DNA of 37,835 nt. Origin: an uncultured Akkermansia sp. Lineage in GTDB: Bacteria > Verrucomicrobiota > Verrucomicrobiia > Verrucomicrobiales > Akkermansiaceae. Under the pieces are notes generated by a model. The model was not told the origin of the DNA and made no database searches. It saw nothing but the letters and a program-made list of their open reading frames with translations. Each line of letters opens with the position of its first letter. The stretch's first letter is position 1. Below, piece by piece: positions 23,101 to 35,100 of the stretch. Location: NCBI GenBank assembly GCA_947626545.1, contig CANQSS010000021.1, positions 1-37,835 on the forward strand. Direction: 5' to 3'. Made by a program: the position numbers and the translations under genes.

Positions 23101-26100
23101 CGGACTGTTCAAGATCCTTGGCGGCGGCAGGGTGACGGTCAGCGAGATTGTGGGTCAGACCGGAGGGCATTCCAGCGGCGTTATCTTGGGGGACGCGAAC
23201 GACGCGACCAGTATCGGTACGCTGACAGTGACGACGGGGAACGTAAAGCTCCACGATTTGACAGTCATCGGTAAGACGGGGGAGGGAGACGTCACGAGAT
23301 CAACTGCTACATTTGAACACGACCTTTCCATATGGTCTTCTCGCAATGTGTTGGGAGCAGGGAATCTTTCCATGGACATTTCCGGCGGGCAGGTGACTGT
23401 GCGGGGCAAGTTGTACGGAACGGGAGAAAGTGATGGCATGAGCAGTGTCCGGGTGACCAATGAGGGCATTCTGCAGGTGGAGGGTGCTTCCGCTCTTTTC
23501 CAGAATTTGAACGTGGATAATGGTACGGTGACCGTAGGTCAACTCTTCGAGGCTCGAGGAAACGTGCAGGTGAACAACGACGGTCAGCTCACGGTGGACG
23601 GCATGGCGACTCTGTCCCAAAGCGGGAGCCTGTCAGTCGGTGGCGGCACGGTGACATTGAATGGCGGGTTGACGGTTGAGTCGACCGGATCCGTGAGCGT
23701 CAGCGGCGGCGCTGTAACTGTGAACGGGGCAGCGAGCATGGGAAGCGTGCAGGTCAGCGGCGGCGTTGTGACGCTGAACGGCGGGTTGACGGGCGAGACG
23801 GTGACCGTGACCGGGGGCGAATTGGCGCTGGGCGGGGCTGTGTCCAGCGGGACCTTGCGCCTGGAGGACGGGAAACTGACGCTGGGCACGGCGACTGCGG
23901 CGCTGGGCTCGGACCTCACCCTGCAGCTGAGTTTGAATGCCGAGGCAAAACTCAAGGGGAGCACCGCCGGCGCCAGTGGGCGGACCATCACCCTCCAAAT
24001 TTCCGCGAATGAGGTAGATATGACCAGGTTTACGGAGAACAGGTACCACCTCTGGGATGGGGACAAGGCCAGTGGAGTCACCGTGCATTTCGATGAAATT
24101 GCCATTGGTCGCGGCACCCTCAGCTACGATGACGCCAGCGGTGATCTCGTGCTCAATGGAGCTGAGCAGCAGACCCTCACGTGGGAGGCCGGTGAGGCTG
24201 CTCTCACATGGCAAAGTGGGGAAAGTGGCACGGACCAATGGACAAATTCGGATCCGTCGAAGCAGGACCCTAAGTACAAACGATTCTACGACGGGGACAA
24301 CGTGACATTCACCGGAGACGGCAGCGCGAAGACTGTGACCCTGGGCAGCGACGTGCGCGCATGGGACATGGCTGTGAACAGCGGAGGCTGGATTTTCGAC
24401 ACGGCAAGTCACTCGCTGACGGTGTCCCATGAGTTTACCCTGGGCGAGGGCGCCAGCGTCGTTTTCCAAGGTACGGGCTCTCTGCAGGTCGCGAGCGCGA
24501 ATGTGGGCAACGGCACCGTCACCTTTAAGGATTCCACCATTTCGCATTACGGTCCGAGCACATTCTACAACGAAGCGGATGCGACGGGCAAGGTCATACT
24601 CGACTTCGGCAGCGAGGTCACGCTGAACGCGGAGAGCAACCTCTTTGCCGCGCTCTTCGCCGGCGGGGATGCCACTGTGCAGCGGGATGCCGAGCATGTC
24701 GGCATCGGGCAGGTGGAAGTGGAAAGCGGAACGCAGCTGCATTTCGAAGGCGGTACAGGCGCAACGGACGGTTTGGTGCGCCGTTTGGTGGTGAAGGATG
24801 GGGCTTCGGTTTTCTGGAAGGGCAACAACGGCTACAATTACGCATTCGGATGCTCATTTGCTGAGGGGGTGGAACACAGTGTTCTGGAGTTGAATGGCTC
24901 GGGGGCTGAAGGAGCGGGAGCCGCGTTCGTGTGGGATGGCGGTTATATAGAGCCTTTCTTCTCATGGGATTTGGCATGGGGAAGTGATGCCACCTTGCTT
25001 TCCACGGGCAATTATTTTAATTTTGGCGGTGGCGGTAAGTTCGTGGGCACTGGTCATGTTCTGACGTTCGACGATCAGTCTGGCCAGGGGATTTACGTGT
25101 CTCAGAACTATGGTGCAGAAGGCACGGGCGTTCTCCGCGTGGCGGCGGGGGATGGTCTCATCATGAAGGATGCGAATGGTTCCCAATTTGGCGGATTCCT
25201 TATTCGACTTGAGGATGGTGCCAAGTTTACGGTGCAAGATGGAGAAGATCTCCATATTGCGGGGCTTTCTGGCACGGGGGATATCTATCAGGGCAGCGCG
25301 AGCAGGAATGGAAATAGAACCCTTTACCTTGACGGTGGCATTCCGCTCGGGGAGAGTGATCCGGGGCTCTACGAGTACTATGACGAAACCACGGGCTACA
25401 CATTTACCGGGAATTTCGAAGCCGGCCCGAACGATCAGGGAGAGGCCACTTATTTCTTTACCATTTTCAAGACCGGTAGTGCGGTGCAGACCGTGGAGGG
25501 TGATGCCATCCTGCAGGCGCTCACTGTGAGCGGCGGAGAGTTCAATGTGGCCGGCAGGCTGGGCTTGGCCGACTCCGCGTATAACGTTGTGTTGAATGTG
25601 ACGGGTGGGGCCTCTGTCAAGGCCGGATACCTGCGTGGACCGTCCGGGATCGGGCATGCCGGCGTGGTATACGTGGGCGCCGCCGACTCATCGGGCAGCC
25701 TCGAAATTGGCACGGAGGGTCAGGCATTCGAAGGGGATAGTGGCAACACGGATATTTTCAGGGCGAAAGGGCTGTGGATGCAGGGCGCCGGTTCTTCCGT
25801 GACCGTGCACGGGGATACGAACTTCTACAGCCAGTTAGCTGCCTCTGGAGCTTACGCCGAGTATGCTTTGGTCATAGAGGACGGCGGTACAGCCACATTT
25901 GACGGGAGCATCGACATGTCGGCGGGGCGCAGGATTTCCGTGGAAAGTGGCAGCACGCTTACGGTTAAGAAATCTCTCACAATGCAGTCCGGGCATTGGA
26001 TTGAGCTGGACGGAGGCACGATCACCTTGGGCGAAAGTCTCGGTGAGGGGGAGACGGCTCTGTCAACCGCGGGTATTTGGTTCTTAAACCAGAAGGAGAA

Positions 26101-29100
26101 CCAAATGACGGTAAACGGTAACGTCGTGCTGGGCGGAGGTCTGTCGAATGGGCTGGGAGACGCTACGATTGATGGAACGCAAGGCAACCTGACCATCCAC
26201 GGCAACCTGCAGGTCAACTCAGTCGGCGGAACGTTCACGGTGAAAGGTGGGGCGGATATGACGATCGATGGCAATTTCGCCGGCGACGTGAACTCAGGCA
26301 ATGCGGACACCTACTTTGGGCATGGGCACGCCGGAGCGCTGGTGGTAGGCAATGAGGACGCTGAGACGAAGGACACCAACCCGACAACGGTGACGGTGGG
26401 GACAGAGGGCGGCGAGGATGAATTGCTGCAGGTGAGGCAGCTGACCGTGTACAAGAACGGGGAATTGACTGTGCACGGCAACCTGAGCGCTTCGTATGGA
26501 GATGCGGTCTCCATCCAAGGTTCTGTTAAAGTGGATAACGACATGGTGTCGGTGGGTGGCGTAACCCTCGATGGGACGGATGCTTCGCTGACCGTGAACG
26601 GAGCGTACAAAGGCGCATCGGGCAGCACGGCGCAGGGCGGCGCGATTACGCTGACCAATGGCGCGCACGCGAGTATGTTGGGCGGCTTGCACTCGAGTCA
26701 GGTGACCATCAGTGGGAGCGCCTCGGAGCTGACCGTGGGCGGCACCGTGCAAGTGGGTACATTCGCGGGCAGTGAAGGCACGGTGAAGGTGGCGGAGGCC
26801 GGAGCGGATTTCGCCGTGGGAGAGAATGGTCTGACGCTGGACATGACGTTTGTTACGGATGGGCATCGGCTCACCAAGAGCGGAGCGGGCACCCTGACGA
26901 TTTCGAAGTACACGGGGTGGGCAGCGGGCACGCAAGATGGCAGCATCGCGGTGCAGGGGGGTACGCTGAATATCGTGGGACTGGCGGAAGCAGAGAACAA
27001 CAAGCTGGCGAACGATGTGACCGTGGCGATCGGAGAGGCGCCCACGGCAGCCACGCAGAATGCCAACGCAGTCTTCTCCGTAGAAGACGGCGACTACACA
27101 GTGGGGACAGTGCACTTCACCGGCGGGTCGGCAGCAGACGCGGAAGTGACAGCCAACGGGACCGTGCGCGTAGCAAGCGGGAGCAGCCTGACCATCGACC
27201 AGCTCGACCTGAGCGGGGGCAACGGTTCGCTCGCCGGCGCAGACTCCTCGCTGGAGACTAGTGGAGCGTTGACTGTGAAAGCCTTTGGTAATGGAGCGGG
27301 CAGTGCTACTCACGGCTTGCGCGTGGGCTGGAAAGACACGGCGTTGGCGCTGACACTCGGGGATGGGGAAGGAAATGACCTTGCGTTTGCAGGCGGGTTG
27401 TACTTGGCCAACCAGAGCCGAGTGACGCTGACGGAAGACATGCAACTGGGATGGCTGGGCGGAGACGCCACGGCGACCCTCACACAGAACTGGAACGACG
27501 TGGGCGGCACCATTAGCTCTGAAGTGGCACGTACCTTGACACTGACGGGCACGACCGAACACGTCGGCGGCAATTACACGATCGATCGGAACATCACGCT
27601 GAAGCTGGGTGCGGGAGCCAAGCAGACCTTCACCGGCAGCGAGTTGAACGGCAGCATTAACCTTGGCGAGGGCAGCGTCTTGGCATTCCGGGCGAATGGG
27701 CAGGACGCCAACACCGTCAGTGGACAGCTCAGCGGCAGCGGAACCCTGCAGGTGCAGGGGAAAGAGGGCGACAAGAACACCGCGCTCCAATGGGCAGGCA
27801 CGGCGGACGGCTACACCGGAACCCTGTCCTTTGCCGGGGCGAACGGCGGCATCCTCGAACTGCAACGGGAGCTGGAAGTGGGCGATCTTCAGACGTCGGC
27901 CGACGGCGGCGTCAACTCCCTGAATGGCGAGGCGAGAACCCTCAAGCTTAACTACGCGGCGGATGGCGGCAGTGCCGCCACTGACCACGCACTGACGCTC
28001 GGCGCGGGCGTCACGCTGGAAAAAGTCGGCGACGGCACGTTCCAACTGCAGAATGTCGGGGGAGACGGCAAGGTCAAAGTGTCGGGAGGCACACTCGTGG
28101 TCCACGGCAACGGTTGGGAGGTGAAAGAAGTGGAAGTTGTGGACGGCGGCACCCTGAGCGCGGCGACCGCGAACGAAGTGGGAGGCACCGTGAAGCTGAA
28201 CGGCGGCACCCTCTCACTCCGGGGAGAGCAGAACAACTTTGAGGCGGTCAACGTAGCGGGTGGAGGCAGCACAGTCACCGTCGGAAGCGGGAATGGAACC
28301 CTCACCATCGGTAGATTGACGGGCGGCCAGAACCTCGCCATCGAGGGAACGGACGGCTCCGACAAGCGCGTGGTGGTCGGAAGGTTGGAAAACTACACCG
28401 GAACCATCACGGGCACGCTCAACATGAACGGCTTGATTTCCATGCAGAGTAGCGGTTCTTCGGGAAGCTGCCACCAGGTGGTAGTGAGCTACGGAGCAGA
28501 GTTGCGGAAGAGGGGCTCGGGCAGCTTCAGCATCGATGGGCTCAGGCTCGAGGGCACCCTGTGGATGACGAAAGAGGGCGAACTGACGATAGGCAGCCTC
28601 ACCGGGCTGGGGCAAGACGCCGCCTTGGCCTATGACAAAGGCTACATGGACAACGGGGATGGTCTGCTGAGACTGGAACTCAGCAACATAATCGGTTGCC
28701 TGAGCGATGGGGACGTGCTGGGATTGGATGTGGACACGGTTAGCATCGGGGAAGAGGCGTGCAACGAAGGCTTCTGCCTAGGCATTCACGACGAAACGAA
28801 GGAAGACGGGGAAGACAAGGAGCTTGTCGAACGCTTCGGGCTTGTGGGCAACAACGTCGGCAAGAAATTCGACCTGATGTGGAAGGGTCACCTGCTCTAC
28901 CTTGCCATGGACTTCAGGAAGGAGGACACGGAGTACGATGCGAATTGGGGACTTGAAGCGGAGGATGAGAACCACCGCGGACCGGGCATCGAGTGGATGG
29001 GCGAGCACGCCGAAGCATTCACTGCGCCGGGGGGGGCGCTCGAGCAGCTCTTGGGACAGAAAGGAGTGACGGACTTCACCGGGCAGGTGCTCAGCTTGGC

Positions 29101-32100
29101 CGGCATCGGCACCACCGAGGGGGTAAGCGTGGGGCCGGGCGCCTTCTATGAGAACAGGGGCAAGATCACCGGCATTCGCCTGACCAAGGGCGATGAGGCG
29201 GCAGAGACGTACTTGAGCGTTGTGGGCGGCTCCGTGTTCCGCGGTGAGGAGGCCCCGACGACAGAGACGCGCAACAGCTTCATCGTCCTGAAAGCGGATG
29301 ATGCGACGGCGAATCACTTCCACTTGCTGGTGGGCGGCAGCTCCTGCGTGAGCACCACCGCGCCCGAGAGTCCCGATACATTTGTCGGCTTCAACGGCAA
29401 CACGCACTTGCAGGTGGAGGGCGGAACCGTGGACTACATCATCGGCGGCAACCACGTCACCAACACCTTCTTCGGCTTCCAGCAAAAGGATGCCGGCACG
29501 TTCATCTCCGTGTACGACGGGAATGGGGGGGGGGTGAAGAGCGAGGTGCGCGGCGGCATAGTGGGCGGCAGCGTGATCACCTGGTCGGACGCGGCAAGCG
29601 ATTATCACGACTTTGAAGGCGATACGCACATCTTCATCTACACCTTGCTGGGCAACCCGGAGGGAGGCGAAGCGCCGCGCATTTCCGACGGGACGAGCGA
29701 GGGGGCAAGCGCCTTTGCAGCCGTGGTCGGCGGCAATGTATGGATCGACGTGCCGACAGAAAAGGTGGGGGACAACATTGCCCACACATTTAACGGCGCC
29801 ACGAACATCTTTGTGAACCTGCTGGATGGCAAAGCGATCGAAGGCGACACAAAACTGGACGACAACAATGGCGACGGCCTCAATGCAGCGGGCAAATTTG
29901 AGAAAGCCATCGTCGGCGGCAACTACACCGTGCCGAAAGAAATCGGCGGCGGGGCGGGAGAGCGGAAGTCGGTATTCCAAGGAGTAGCCGGCGGTGACGG
30001 AGACGACACGCACATCACCATCTACGCCACGGAGGACCACACCTTCACCGCCGGCATCAACGGCGCGAGCAGGCGCGATGCGGCAGGCAGCGGTAGCACG
30101 CAATTTGTGGGCGACACCTATGTGGAGCTGCACGGCGGCAATTACACGGACATCGTGGCGGGCGGCATGTGGTACCAGGCACCCGGCGCCGGGCAAACCT
30201 CGACCCATGTGGGAAGTTTTGAGGGCAACACCAAAGTCGAACTCTTCGATGGGAACTACTTCCGCGTGGCGGGCGGCAACGTATCGCTCGAAGGAGGGAA
30301 GGGCAGCCTCGATACCTTCACGGGTGCGAGCACGGTGATCATCCATGACGGCACCTTCGGCATGCCCGGAGGAGAAGCGGAGAAGCAGACGGATATCGCA
30401 TTCGTTGCGGGCGGCAGCTTCTACCGCAGCACAGAAGGCTCGGCCACGCACAAGGCCATGAGCAACGAAGAGTATCTCACGCAGCTGCAGATCGACGGCG
30501 GTACCTTCAACGACGTACACCTCGTGGGCGGCGATTACATCAACACCACGGGCGTGAACACGCAGGAGCGGAGCGAGGGACCGAAGATTGACGGCAACAC
30601 GCAGGTTGTCATCGGATCGGGGGAGGAGGGAGCCGCGCAGCCGGAGATCACCGGCGTGGTCGTGGGCGGCAGCTACCTGACCGATGACGGCGAGGGAGGC
30701 AGCGCCATCATCACCGGCAACACGAACGTGGAGATCAACGGGGGCACCATCAAAGCCGAAGTGTCCCCCGGCGGAACCATGCACGCGCACAGCGGCGTCG
30801 CCGTGGTGGCGGGGAGCATGCTCATTGACGACGGGACAACGGCCGGCGGGCACACGGTTCAAATCGGCGGCGACACCAACCTCATCATCAGCGGCGGGGA
30901 TATCACCGGACTGGTCGTGGGCGGCAGCTATACCTCGGATTCCGCCGGCGTCAATACGATCGACATGCAGGGCGCTGTAAACATGCAGCTGAAAGGCGGG
31001 ACGATCACCGGCAACATCATCGGCGGGCACTATTCTGACAACACAGAGAACCCGGATCAATTCACGCTGGGGAATGTGACCATCGATGTGGCGGGCAGCA
31101 CCGTGCACGGACTCATCTTCGGCGGATCCTTCCGTCGCGCGGAGAAGGGATCAGTCGATCCCTCAGGCGTGCAGCAGCACCCGCAGCAGGGAGCCATCAC
31201 GGTCAAGCTCACCGGTGGAACTGTCGCGGGCGGCGTGTATGCCGCGGGCAACCACTACAACACCGCCCCCGATGCGCAACTGCACGTGCACACGGCAAGA
31301 ACCGAGGTGGAGGTGACGGGAGACATGGAGTTCACCCAATTCTCCGGGATGACGGCCGGCGGGGAGCAGGTGAACTACGAGCAATTTATGCTATCCGGCG
31401 GCTATCAGAGGAATGTCACGGCCCGGCAGAACCTCGAGGACTACTCGACGGTGGGCTACACCGAGGGAGCGAACCCCGGGCAGTACGGCACGTGGGCTGA
31501 AGCGGCGGCGCAGCTGCACTTCAGCGACAAGGGGGGGGATGATACGTTTGCCAACATCACCCGCTTTGCCGGGAATCTCCGCCTGCAGGATTTCGATGCA
31601 GTGAATGTGGATGAAGGGCTGAAGGTGGACTTGAGCGGCACCGTGATGCGCGTGATGCACAAGGTGGCGGGAACGGGACTTCCCGAGGAGGCAACGAACC
31701 ACGATTCTTTCATCAAGCAAGGGAAGGGTGACCTCGTCCTCAAGGGACTGCGCAGTTGGAACGCGCAGAAGTACGACGCTTCCACCGGTTTTGTGGGCAC
31801 GGAAGAGGCTTACGAGGGGCTCACCGTCGTGGAGGGCGGTCACCTGGTGCTGCGCGACAGCGGCGGCACGCAGAGCCTGCTGGGCGGGCTTGGATATGAT
31901 GTCCGCAACCTGCTCGCAACCGGGAAAACGGGAGATGCGTATTTGCGCGCGGAAGGCGGGCTGAAGCTGAGCTTTGCCGGGGCGAGCAGCCAGGAGAACG
32001 GGCGGAAAGTGACACTTCAATTGCGCGGCGCTACTGAAAATGACGGCTACTTGGCGGCCGGCTGGTACCGCTTGGCGGATGGCGTCGATTGGTCGACGTT

Positions 32101-35100
32101 TGAAGGCCTGAGCAATCCGGAGGAGGTAGATCCCTCGGAACTGAAAGCTTACTTCAACGTGGTGGACGGCAGCGGCAATTCCCTGGATGATCTCTTCAAG
32201 GACATCGCCCCGAGCGGGGATCCGCAGGTTTCCGGCATGCAGAGGCACTTCTCGCTGGAGAGGGAAGAGGGAGGCGACGCGCTGGTGCTGCGAGTCATGA
32301 TGTACAGCTATGATTCCTGGGTGTGGTGGGGCGACGATGGCGGGACCTGGAGGAACGACAGCACTGAGAACTGGAGTCGCAGTGATGGCGCTGAACTGAA
32401 CAATGCAGACCTTAGTAAGAACGACGTCTATTTCTTTGACGGCGCATTGACTGACGGGCAGGTCACGATCGATGGAACGGTTACACCGAACGACGTCTAT
32501 GTGCGCGGTGGCAGCTACACCTTCGCGGAAACGACGCCCGGCAGCCTGCGACCCACCGGCAGCATCATTATCGGCGAAGAGGAGAATCGCGGTTACGATG
32601 AAGATGAGGTGCGCAGCACACTGGAGCTGAATATCGACGGCAGCAATCTCCATGAAATACTCGTCCATGTCGGCGGTCGCCTTTCCGTGGCAAATCCGGA
32701 TGCCCTGAAGGGTTCGGACGCGAAGGTGACCCTCAAAGGCGGCACATTGATGTACGCTGAAAGGGATGGAGCGTTGGCTTTCCAGAGCGACTTGAGCGAC
32801 AAATTGACCGACCAGAGCGTTGCCCTGCGCATCCAAGTGGGCAACAGCGCGCTGGCAGGCGACGTCGTGGAGAACGCAAAAGCCCGCAGTGTGCCCAACG
32901 AAGAGGGGATGACGGCGACTTGGAGCGGCAAGATGTCCGAAAAGACGGGTATCCGGCTGGGCGTGACGAGCGGCATCATCCAATCCGGGCGCGGCGTCTT
33001 CCACTTTGTGTGGGATACGGACGGCGGACGAGACGCCAACGGAGGCGAATGGGGCGGCACGCTGCGCTCGCGAGAGGGCAAGCTGGTGGTGGAGGTCACC
33101 GGCGGCGGTCTTGTGGCGATTGGGGCCAGTAGTGACGCACAACTGAGCGCTGAGAATGACGACGCTGAGCTGCAACTGGTGGCCAGCAACGGCACCGAGT
33201 TGACCGTCAGTCGCGGCATGAGTGGTTCCGGCACTGTCACCATCGGCGCCGACGAGCTTGCGGAGGGTACGTCTGAGGGCAGCTACACGCTCGATGTCAC
33301 CGGCGACAGGGAGAAGGACATCATGCGGAACAACTTCACCGGCACACTGAGACTGCTCGGCGACGGCGAGTCCAGCACCGTGCAGGTGGCGCAAGCTGAC
33401 GCGTTGGGGCACGACAAATCCACACTCGCTCTGGCGGGACGCGCCCTGACGTTTACCGACGCCGTGGAAACCGCGACGGTGAACGTGGGTACCATCGAGG
33501 TGGAGGACAATACCACCAATATGTTGGGCGGTTACAGCGCGGATGCGGCGAGCGATCTCAACAAGAGCATCACCCTCAAGGTGGACAAGATGAGCGGCAA
33601 CGGTGTGCTGGCCAACGCGCGGGGTGGATTCAACCACACGATCATTGGCACGCAAACTGACACGCTAGGCGATTTCACAGGCACGCTCGTGGCCGGGCAG
33701 GATTCCTCATGGACGCTGGAGCTGGCCAAGGGCAGCACCGTATCTGCCCGTCTGGCCGGCACGGGAACAATCCGCTTCACCCTGGCAAATGCGCCGGAGG
33801 GAGCGTTGGAGGATGCACCTCTCGGGAAGGTTCGACTGGATGGCGCCGTGGGAGATGAGGAGCTGGGCAATTCGCCGGTCTTGGTGAACGATATGGGGGA
33901 GGGCACAGCGCTCGTGCTTGCAAGCACAGACAACTCCTCCACCGGCAAACTCGTCTTCAATGGCAATGAGATCTGGCTGGGCGACGATGACGGCACAGAG
34001 GCCAACTGGGAAGGCAAGAATTATGAAGGAAACGGCGCCTTTGTGCTGAAGAGCGGAACCTTGAGTGGACCACTGACCACGAGAAACGACGTCGCCCTGA
34101 AGGTGATTACCGCTAAGGACAAGGGCTCTAAGGTCGATGTCAAAGGCACGGCGGGCAGTATGTTCAAGGAGGTTGTCATCAATGAAAATGGGCATTTGAC
34201 CGGAGTGAGCGGACCCATCACCGTCGGCAGCGACCAGACGAAGGTCACATTCGTCTTCACGGACAAGAATCAGGGGGAGGGAGTTGGTAAGAGCGACGAG
34301 TATCTCGTTGAATCCAGCGGCAATCTCGTGATCAACGATGCGAGCGCCTTCACGATGGACTTCAGCAACGAGGCGCTTCTCAAGATCCTGCTCAAGCACC
34401 GAGATGAGAATTTGGCTACCTACCTGCATTTGATCAGCGGCGCGAAGATCTCGTTTGGATCGGAGAACCAGGAAGAGGTGTTGGAAGAGATGCTGCGCAG
34501 CGGCTCCTATGCCGGCTTGTTGGACGGAATCGGCTTCAAGTTGGGAGCGGACGGCGGCGACTTGGTGCTGTACGGCTCCTCGGCCTCCGTCTATCTCGTG
34601 CTCAACGAAACGTCCGATCCGGGACAAAATCAGACGGATCCGCACACGATCAGCGATCCGAAAGCTGCGCAGGACCTGTCCGGCATGAAAGCCACGCTTG
34701 TTGACGAAGACACCACACTGTCGCTGGATCTCAGTAGGGCAGGGGATGTGACCATCAACAACCTGGTGGGGTTGACCGGCTCGTCCGTATCGGCCACCGG
34801 CGAGGGCACGGTGGAGCTCCACAATCAGAAAATTGCGGATCCCTTGGAGCAGGATGGCTGGCTGGAAGACGCTGTGCCTGACCAGCAGGAACACCTGAGC
34901 CAACTGCAGGGGCAGGACACCCGCTTCGATGGCAAACTGACGGGCGGAGAGGGCACCACCTTCCGGAAGACCGGACAGGGCACCCTCACGGTGGGTGACG
35001 GCACGGAGAAGGGCGGACTGAACATCGCGGGCGACCTGCAACTGCGCAACGGCGACCTCGTGGTGAAGGGGATGGACAGCCACATCGGCTCGCTAGTCTT

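Noticed and set aside
28778..33655. Long minus-strand frames (776 and 754 codons) within the autotransporter gene
   Set aside because: The plus-strand gene has a signal peptide, consistent repeats and a barrel; the opposite frames are H/R/V-rich shadows.
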